NCBI GenBank assembly: GCA_001828295.1
Contig: MHYI01000083.1
Span: forward strand, 1-5,440
Length of the DNA stretch: 5,440 nt
Source of the DNA: Planctomycetes bacterium RBG_16_41_13
Lineage (GTDB): Bacteria > Planctomycetota > Brocadiia > Brocadiales > Brocadiaceae
Direction: 5' to 3'
A program made the translations under genes and the position numbers. Every line of letters starts with the position of its first letter. Position 1 is the stretch's first letter. Under the pieces are notes generated by a model. That model was not told where the DNA came from. It made no database searches and saw nothing but the letters and a program-made list of their open reading frames with translations. Positions 1 to 5,440 of the stretch are shown piece after piece.

Positions 1-1947
1 AATTGCACTGCGGCGCTGTCTTTTAGTGACCAGGCAGCAGCCAGAGAAATGCTCAATGCATTAAAGGCAGACCGTAATATTGTTTATGCCGCGGTGCATA
101 CCAATGATGGCGAGCTGTTCGCAGAATCGCCACACAACAATAGTAGGGGAAAAGGATGCTACCTGCCACATATCCCGTTGAAGGAGGGATATCATAACGA
201 ACGAAACCATCTGTGTGTTTCGCAAAGTATCGTTCTGGATGATGAAATTATCGGGACGATATATGTCGCAACCGATTTAAATAAATTGTATGTTCCTTTG
301 GCGTGGTATGCAGGCATTACCGGTGCTATCATAGCCGCTTCGCTCGTTCTTGCTTTTTTGCTGATATTAAACCTTCAGAAAACAATTACAAGACCGATTT
401 TATTATTACGCCATGCGGCAAACAGGATTGCGCACGGCGATTTTACGACACGGGCGGAAATCACATCAAAAGATGAGATTGGAGACCTTGCTCTTTCCTT
501 CAATAATATGACGGAACATTTGCAACGGACAGTAGTTTCCAAGAATTATGTGGACAATATAATAAAGAATATGGCGGAATCCCTTATTGTGACCATGCCG
601 GATGGCGTTATTAACACGGTTAACCAGATTACATGCGAACTCCTTGGATACAACAAAGAAGAATTTATTGGCAGGCCAATTTCAATGATATTGAAGGATG
701 AACACCATGCCGGCGGGACGCTGCCTAACCGTTTGATTGAACAGAGCACTACTGTCCGGCATACAGAAACAACCTACCGGTCAAAAACCGGGCAGCAAAT
801 TCCTGTCCTTTTTTCCTCCGCTATGATGCAGGGAGAAAACGGCGAAAATCAGGGATTCGTACTTGTGGCATTAGACATCACCATGCGTAAAATCATGGAG
901 GAAGAACTCCGGAATACCATAGAACAAAGGAACCGTACTATCAAAGAGATGAAACACCTCATGTATTTTTCAAGCCTTATGAATGACGAAGTGCATGAAG
1001 AATCGCTGTTTAATAATCTGGGAAGGGCATTGAAGGAGTATTTTTGCCCCGATATCCTTGCAATAATGACGATTGATGCTGAAAGAAATATACTCGATAT
1101 TCCCATCATAGATCCGCCAATGCCGAAAGATGAACTCATTAAGACAGATATCCGCCTGAATCCTTCCGGCTGCAGTGTGTTGCGTACCGGAAAGGAACTT
1201 ATCGTGAATGATATGAGTACGGAACCCGCCTGTGATTGCCTCACCAGCAAATATAAAGAAGGAGGATGTGTTTGCGTTCCCCTTACTATGGGGGAAACGG
1301 CAGTAGGCGTGGCGCTGATGATAAAGAAGGAAAAGGGATTTTGGGATGACAGAGATATACGAAAACTCCTCATGGTTTATGCAGGCCTGGCGTCATCTGC
1401 GCTTTACCGGGTCAGGCTTATGGAATTCACCAAACATGCCGCTATAACAGATGTGCTAACCGGTGCATACAACAGGAGATTTTTTGAAGATATGTTTGAA
1501 AAACAACTTGCGCTGGCAAAGAGGAGCAATGAACCCCTGAGTCTCCTCATTGCAGACCTTGACCACTTCAAAAAGCTGAATGATACGCATGGCCATATCG
1601 CCGGCGACAGGGCGCTGCAGCAGGCGGCGAAAGCGATAAGGAAATGCCTGCGGTCGTCAGATATTCTGGCAAGGTACGGCGGAGAAGAATTTGTCATCAT
1701 AATGCCCGCAACAAATATAACGAATGCCGTTGAAAAAGCAGAGATAATCCGCCGGCAGGTGAAGTCTCTCAAAATTGATACATTTACATCAGAACATCCT
1801 GTTGTGCTGACGATAAGCATCGGGGTTTCCTCTTTTCCACCGCAGGGAACAGAATGTAGTGATTTGTTGCGATCCGCTGACAAGGCATTGTACAGGGCAA
1901 AAGAAAAAGGCAGAGACCGGGTTGAGGTATCGTATGTTATCGATTAA
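1..1947 (+). CDS. Membrane-bound diguanylate cyclase, CHASE8-like/HAMP/PAS/GAF/GGDEF (5' end outside window)
   Basis: Predicted inner-membrane enzyme that condenses two GTP into c-di-GMP in response to periplasmic and cytoplasmic signals. The frame is open from base 1 (residue 1 = bases 1-3). The Met at base 49 is unlikely to be the start, because residues before it (CTAALSFSDQAAARE) match the usual CHASE8-type sensor pattern; the N-terminal membrane helix and part of the sensor are therefore missing. Domains: remaining periplasmic sensor about 1-97; transmembrane helix about 98-124; HAMP about 124-178 (TRPILLL, DEIG); PAS about 183-298; coiled coil about 294-330; GAF about 326-470; GGDEF about 474-645. 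Catalytic features are intact: GGEEF at 560-564, metal ligands D519 and E562, substrate residues N527 and D536, and inhibitory I-site RSSD at 551-554. No EAL or HD-GYP domain follows. Six cysteines lie in the GAF region. It overlaps the next gene by 14 bp. Family is certain; the ligand sensed is unknown. Confidence 0.95.
   Translation, partial: NCTAALSFSDQAAAREMLNALKADRNIVYAAVHTNDGELFAESPHNNSRGKGCYLPHIPLKEGYHNERNHLCVSQSIVLDDEIIGTIYVATDLNKLYVPLAWYAGITGAIIAASLVLAFLLILNLQKTITRPILLLRHAANRIAHGDFTTRAEITSKDEIGDLALSFNNMTEHLQRTVVSKNYVDNIIKNMAESLIVTMPDGVINTVNQITCELLGYNKEEFIGRPISMILKDEHHAGGTLPNRLIEQSTTVRHTETTYRSKTGQQIPVLFSSAMMQGENGENQGFVLVALDITMRKIMEEELRNTIEQRNRTIKEMKHLMYFSSLMNDEVHEESLFNNLGRALKEYFCPDILAIMTIDAERNILDIPIIDPPMPKDELIKTDIRLNPSGCSVLRTGKELIVNDMSTEPACDCLTSKYKEGGCVCVPLTMGETAVGVALMIKKEKGFWDDRDIRKLLMVYAGLASSALYRVRLMEFTKHAAITDVLTGAYNRRFFEDMFEKQLALAKRSNEPLSLLIADLDHFKKLNDTHGHIAGDRALQQAAKAIRKCLRSSDILARYGGEEFVIIMPATNITNAVEKAEIIRRQVKSLKIDTFTSEHPVVLTISIGVSSFPPQGTECSDLLRSADKALYRAKEKGRDRVEVSYVID
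1924..1928 (+). promoter_or_regulatory. Shine-Dalgarno for the AddB-like gene, inside the cyclase 3' end
   Basis: GAGGT lies five bases before the ATG at 1934, a good match to the anti-Shine-Dalgarno of 16S rRNA at normal spacing. It decides the start: the frame is open back to an ATG at 1859, but that would force a 75-base longer overlap and add 25 residues (CDPLTRHCTGQKKK and so on) that are merely the cyclase coding sequence read in another frame. Lying inside the last codons of the cyclase, this site suggests translational coupling. Confidence 0.75.
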
Positions 1948-4900
1948 ATTCGGACACTACCATCCCTCGCTTGAGAACTCGTTTGCAGAGACTTTGCATA
2001 CCATAAAAAGCGAAGATCCCTTATCCCCCATTGCCGTTATTGCTCCCACAAACTATATGCTTGAAAGGCTTCAGGAACGTTTGGCAAAGAAACATGACGT
2101 ATCGTTTCTTAACGTATTTTTTCTCAACTTCTCTCTTTTGGCAAAAGAAATATGCAGGGATTCAAAAAATGATATCGGGCATATCCGGCAGGAACCTTTT
2201 ATTTACGAACGGATTATCACAAAACTTATCGAACAGGAGAGGCATCATACACCTTCCTTAAAAAATATAATATCGCCCTCATCCATTGCCCGCTCAATGT
2301 TTCATTCTCTGCAAGACCTCACAGACGCCAATGTTAATGCAGATGATTTAAGGGCAGTTATTAATGAACAACTTACCGGCGGCGCTGATATTCAAAAACT
2401 ATCTGATATATCCCGGTTATTTACTCTTTTCCAAAACAGGCTGAACTCCTCCGGCATATCTCATTATTCAAGCCTCTATCGCTCGGCGGCAAAGTACGCT
2501 GCCGATTCCATTTACCTCAAAAAATTCAAATATATACTGGCATATGGTTTCTATGATTTAACCGGCGTGGAACAGGATTTTTTCTCTGAAATATTCAGAT
2601 ATTATCCAACAATATTGTTTTTGCCCTACAAAAAAAATCATTCCGTTTTTACCTATGTTAAACATTTCTACGAATCCTTTTTGTTGGGGATTGCACGGGA
2701 CATTGAGGAACTGCCGCCAGAAGATCCCCATGGTTTTTCTTATTTAATGGACACAGCATTGGAAACAAGCACCTCTCCGCAGGGAAAATCCATGCCTGAC
2801 GCCCCTTCACCGGATAACCTTTGCATAATCAATGTATCCGGCAAACATGATGAAATATGGGTGATTGCAAAGGAAATACTCAAACTCATCAATAAAGGTT
2901 ACGTATTTGGCGATATGGGCATTGTCGCAAGAGAACTTGGTCAATATTTAAACATTATCCAGGAGGTTTTTCAGGAAAACGCAATCCCGTTTGCCACACT
3001 TGACAAGGAACCGATAGAAAAGTACCCCTTGTTTACCATTATAAAACAATTGCTACTGCTGAATCGCGAAAACTTTTATCGTCCTATGGTTATCGATATT
3101 CTGGAATCACCCTATTTCAATATCCCTGTTCCTGAATTAAAAGACGTCCTTTCACGGCAGAATCTCTGGGATATTATCAGCAGGACAATTGGCATCCATA
3201 GCGGTATACGCTGCTGGTTGTCAAAACTTGAACAGTTAAAGAACGCAATGGCAGAGCCAGCGGAGGAAGATATTTTGCCTCGCAATATCAATATTCCCTG
3301 CGACCAGATTGAGTCGCTGAAAAATATAGTGCAATTGTTGTCAAATGATTTGCTTTCCCTGCAGGAAAAGGCGACCTGGTCTCACATGTGTCAAAAAACA
3401 AAACACTTTCTCGATAAATATATACACATTCCTTCTGAAGGCATAGATCAGGAAATTATAAAAAGAGATCTTTTTATTAAAAAAAGAATATTTTGCCTGT
3501 TTGACACATTGTCCATTCTCGATCGTATCGATAAAGAAATTGCCTACGATCAATTTGCAGATACTTTCATTAACGCCTGCAAACAGGAAGGGATCCCGGC
3601 CGGGACAGCTAATAATAAAGGCGTCAGGGTTATGGATGCCATGTCTGCCCGTGGCATACCATTTCGGATACTGTTTCTTATCGGATTGAACGAAAAGGAG
3701 TTTCCACGTGCTGTTTTTGAAGAACCATTTTTGCGGGACCATGCCCGACGAATACTCTCTGAAGCGCTTGGGAATCATATTCCTGAAAAACTAAGGGGTT
3801 TTGAGGAGGAACGTTTGTTATTTTATTTCCTGCTCAATGCCGCGCAGGAAAGGCTTTATCTTCTTTATGAGCGTTCAGATGAGGCGGGAAAACCCAAAAC
3901 CCCTTCCCACTATATAATGGACATCCTTCAAAATATAAAAGGAATACATGCCCGCAATGAGGATAAAGAAAATAAGGCCCCTGTGAAAATGAACGTTCCC
4001 CGCGGCATAAAAAATAAATTATGCAAAGAAGAGGTATTACTGCTTACCCCCAATGAGGCCGTTGTCCGTATGGCGCTGGAACATATAGACCCCTCATATT
4101 GCATTAATGCAATCGGTGGCAACCTGGCAGCCTATACACGTTCCAAATCAGCGCTGCAGGCTATAGAAAGTTTCAGCCCGTATCTCTCCGCATACGATGG
4201 TATTGTTTCCGATGGGGAACACTGGTACAAAAATCGTGTACAAAAAGGTTTTAGCCCTACGATGCTTGAAACGTTTGGCGCATGCCCATTCAAATTCTTT
4301 ATGAGAGAAATACTGCAACTTGAACCGTTGGAAGAGCCGGAAATGAGTGAAACCATATCCTTGCCCAAACTGGGCACTCTCTATCATGACATATTAGATA
4401 CCTTATATTGTCATTTAAAAGAAAAGGGATATTTCAGGGGGAAAGCCTTCAATATAAATCCTGTTGAATACCTGCATAAAATTGCAAATGAATCATTTGT
4501 GAAAATGGAAAAACAAATACCCATTCCCTATCCGCTCCTATGGGAACTCAAAAAAGATGAAATTGTCGCCTCTTTAATACATTTCCTGACATGGGACCTT
4601 AAACAGATGGAACACACGGGTTATAGCCCTGCTTTTCTGGAGGAAAGGTTACAGGTAGCATTGCCAAAAGGCAAACTTGAAGGCTATCCGGCAATTATTT
4701 TTAACGGAAAGATTGACAGAATAGATGTTAAGAAAAGCGGACTGGAAATATATTTCCGGCTGGTGGATTACAAATCCGGAAAGGCGGACAGTGAAAATTT
4801 GATAAAAGCAGCCGTTTGCGGGCAAAAACTGCAACTGCCATTTTACCTGTCAATGGCAGAACAGTTCATGGTGAATACCTATAGAAGGGAGGAATCCCCT

Positions 4901-5233
4901 CATGCTGAAATAATATTTGACGAAGCGTCATTTGTTTATATTGCCCGTGGTATGAACGATGAAAATGGAGAAAGATGCCCGCAAAAAAATACCATAAATA
5001 ACAATGACTGGACACAGCATAAAGAACTCTTCTGGACAACCGTCCATGAATTCCTCACTCTCATTCGCCATGGATTATTTCCCGCCACCGGAAATGAAAA
5101 AAACTGTCAGTGGTGTAAATTTGCTACCCTATGCAGAAAGGGACACCAACCCTCCCGGTTCAGACAGGAAAATGATGAAAGATTGCAGAACTACAGAAAT
5201 AGTATTACGAATAAAATTACAAAAACCAGATAA
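1934..5233 (+). CDS. addB: AddB/RexB-like nuclease subunit, inactivated helicase fold plus Fe-S PD-(D/E)XK nuclease
   Basis: Probable cytoplasmic subunit of an AddAB-type helicase-nuclease that resects double-strand breaks for RecA-dependent repair. Length is 1099 residues, close to the roughly 1150-1170 of Firmicute AddB. The N-terminal part resembles superfamily 1 helicase domains: PIAVIAPTNYMLERL at 32-46 (motif Ia-like), ILAYGFYDLTGVEQDFF at 201-217, VRVMDAMSARGIPFRILFLI near 564-583 with GLNEKEFPR after it, and FEEERLLFYFLLNAAQERLY near 623-642 (motif VI-like). No GxxxxGK[ST] Walker A is present, so this subunit probably does not hydrolyse ATP. The C-terminal nuclease has GTLYH (H818), GKIDRID (D928), VDYKSGK (D945, K947) and QLPFY (Q967, Y971), the RecB-family active-site set. 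Cysteines C784, C1058, C1061 and C1067 give the C...C-x2-C-x5-C iron-sulfur pattern of AddB. Start chosen from the GAGGT site. An addA partner is not in the window. It could instead be a related Cas4-like or lone RecB-family nuclease of AddB architecture; the symbol is by architecture, not by close similarity. Confidence 0.85.
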   Translation: MLSIKFGHYHPSLENSFAETLHTIKSEDPLSPIAVIAPTNYMLERLQERLAKKHDVSFLNVFFLNFSLLAKEICRDSKNDIGHIRQEPFIYERIITKLIEQERHHTPSLKNIISPSSIARSMFHSLQDLTDANVNADDLRAVINEQLTGGADIQKLSDISRLFTLFQNRLNSSGISHYSSLYRSAAKYAADSIYLKKFKYILAYGFYDLTGVEQDFFSEIFRYYPTILFLPYKKNHSVFTYVKHFYESFLLGIARDIEELPPEDPHGFSYLMDTALETSTSPQGKSMPDAPSPDNLCIINVSGKHDEIWVIAKEILKLINKGYVFGDMGIVARELGQYLNIIQEVFQENAIPFATLDKEPIEKYPLFTIIKQLLLLNRENFYRPMVIDILESPYFNIPVPELKDVLSRQNLWDIISRTIGIHSGIRCWLSKLEQLKNAMAEPAEEDILPRNINIPCDQIESLKNIVQLLSNDLLSLQEKATWSHMCQKTKHFLDKYIHIPSEGIDQEIIKRDLFIKKRIFCLFDTLSILDRIDKEIAYDQFADTFINACKQEGIPAGTANNKGVRVMDAMSARGIPFRILFLIGLNEKEFPRAVFEEPFLRDHARRILSEALGNHIPEKLRGFEEERLLFYFLLNAAQERLYLLYERSDEAGKPKTPSHYIMDILQNIKGIHARNEDKENKAPVKMNVPRGIKNKLCKEEVLLLTPNEAVVRMALEHIDPSYCINAIGGNLAAYTRSKSALQAIESFSPYLSAYDGIVSDGEHWYKNRVQKGFSPTMLETFGACPFKFFMREILQLEPLEEPEMSETISLPKLGTLYHDILDTLYCHLKEKGYFRGKAFNINPVEYLHKIANESFVKMEKQIPIPYPLLWELKKDEIVASLIHFLTWDLKQMEHTGYSPAFLEERLQVALPKGKLEGYPAIIFNGKIDRIDVKKSGLEIYFRLVDYKSGKADSENLIKAAVCGQKLQLPFYLSMAEQFMVNTYRREESPHAEIIFDEASFVYIARGMNDENGERCPQKNTINNNDWTQHKELFWTTVHEFLTLIRHGLFPATGNEKNCQWCKFATLCRKGHQPSRFRQENDERLQNYRNSITNKITKTR

Positions 5234-5299
5234 ATTTGAAGCGGCAAAAATTTCAAAACGCCTGATTCGGGGGGGGCATTTGGCTTGATATCAAATATT
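5234..5299. other. Spacer after the AddB-like gene: G8 run and 10-bp palindrome, no clear terminator
   Basis: The stretch has no complete gene on either strand. It contains a run of eight G at 5269-5276 and a perfect palindrome TTGATATCAA at 5285-5294. A weak AT stem (TTTGAA at 5235-5240 with TTCAAA at 5252-5257) is not followed by a T run, so I do not call a terminator. I see no convincing -35/-10 pair either. If a third gene starts near 5300, it may be transcribed together with the two upstream genes. Confidence 0.5.
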
Positions 5300-5440
5300 A
5301 TGCGAGTCTTTTTTAAAGCCTGAAGTATTTCTTTTCCTGGACATTTGGAAACGCTGCGAGTTTAGCCGTATTATTTTTTGTGGCCCTGAGTTGTTTACTA
5401 AGCACAAATACATACCTGAAACGGCGGGTTTCGCTGTTTT
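5300..5440 (+). CDS. Possible start of a downstream membrane protein, apparently frame-broken and cut by the window edge
   Basis: From base 5317 to the right edge a frame is open for 41 codons and reads SLKYFFSWTFGNAASL, then a hydrophobic stretch (AVLFFVALSCLL), then STNTYLKRR. A flanking aromatic segment, about 20 hydrophobic residues and a basic KRR afterwards is what a real N-terminal transmembrane helix looks like. This frame has no ATG, GTG or TTG before the helix and a TAA at 5314. An ATG at 5300 reads MRVFFKA then stops at 5321. One extra A in the AAA at 5315-5317 would fuse the two as MRVFFKSLKYFF. No Shine-Dalgarno is visible before 5300. It may be a frameshifted gene, a sequence error, a CTG start at 5320, or chance. 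Function unknown. Confidence 0.3.

Noticed and set aside
849..1883. Minus-strand open frames of 174 and 159 codons inside the cyclase gene
   Set aside because: They lie opposite a frame with complete, conserved domains; their translations are serine-rich and low in recognisable motifs, as expected for antisense shadows.
1859..1933. Longer start for the AddB-like gene at the ATG 1859
   Set aside because: The extra 25 residues are the cyclase end read in another frame, no good ribosome site precedes 1859, and GAGGT at 1924 fits the ATG at 1934.
3341..3778. Minus-strand open frame of 145 codons inside the AddB-like gene
   Set aside because: It is opposite the conserved helicase-like motifs and shows no domain of its own.
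5004..5288. Plus-strand open frame of 94 codons overlapping the end of the AddB-like gene
   Set aside because: Most of it overlaps the Fe-S cysteine region in another frame, and the product has no recognisable features.
5282..5320. GGCTT...AAGCC inverted repeat around the ATG at 5300
   Set aside because: Five-base arms with a 29-base loop are easily expected by chance.
5418..5440. Hairpin GAAAC/GTTTC followed by a T-rich end, as a terminator
   Set aside because: The stem is only five base pairs, the T run is short and cut by the window edge, and it falls inside the open hydrophobic frame.
1..5440. CRISPR arrays, tRNA or rRNA genes, insertion-sequence ends
   Set aside because: Reading both strands I saw no regularly spaced direct repeats, no cloverleaf-like segments and no transposase motifs; nearly all of the window is occupied by two protein genes.

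Overview
The window holds two large, tightly packed plus-strand genes and a short 3' region. Overall composition looks moderately AT-rich (my impression, not a computed value). A membrane-bound c-di-GMP sensor with PAS and GAF domains points to a bacterium with Gram-negative-like signalling. I cannot name the organism. The style would fit a moderate-GC planctomycete (for example an anammox lineage) or a deltaproteobacterium-like group, but that is a weak inference.

Positions 1-1947 encode the C-terminal 648 residues of a membrane-anchored diguanylate cyclase. The frame is open to the left edge, so the true start lies outside the window. Domain order is periplasmic sensor (CHASE8-like), transmembrane helix, HAMP, PAS, coiled coil, GAF and GGDEF. 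The active-site GGEEF motif, the metal ligands and the RxxD product-inhibition site are all intact, so it should make c-di-GMP.

Positions 1934-5233 encode a 1099-residue AddB/RexB-type protein. It has a degenerate helicase-like N-terminal half with no Walker A, and a C-terminal RecB-family PD-(D/E)XK nuclease carrying the four-cysteine iron-sulfur signature. It overlaps the cyclase gene by 14 bp and has a Shine-Dalgarno inside the cyclase's last codons, so the two are probably co-transcribed and translationally coupled.

Positions 5234-5440 contain no complete gene. They hold an 8-base G run, a 10-bp palindrome and, running off the right edge, an open frame encoding a strongly hydrophobic segment. 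That frame has no good start codon of its own but would join an ATG at 5300 if one base were added in a short A run. This could be the start of a third gene (membrane protein) with a frameshift or sequence error. No addA-like helicase gene is visible in the window.

The two main genes belong to known families. I see no clear evidence of a wholly new system; the unusual points are the cyclase-nuclease gene coupling, the apparently ATPase-less AddB subunit, and the broken downstream frame.
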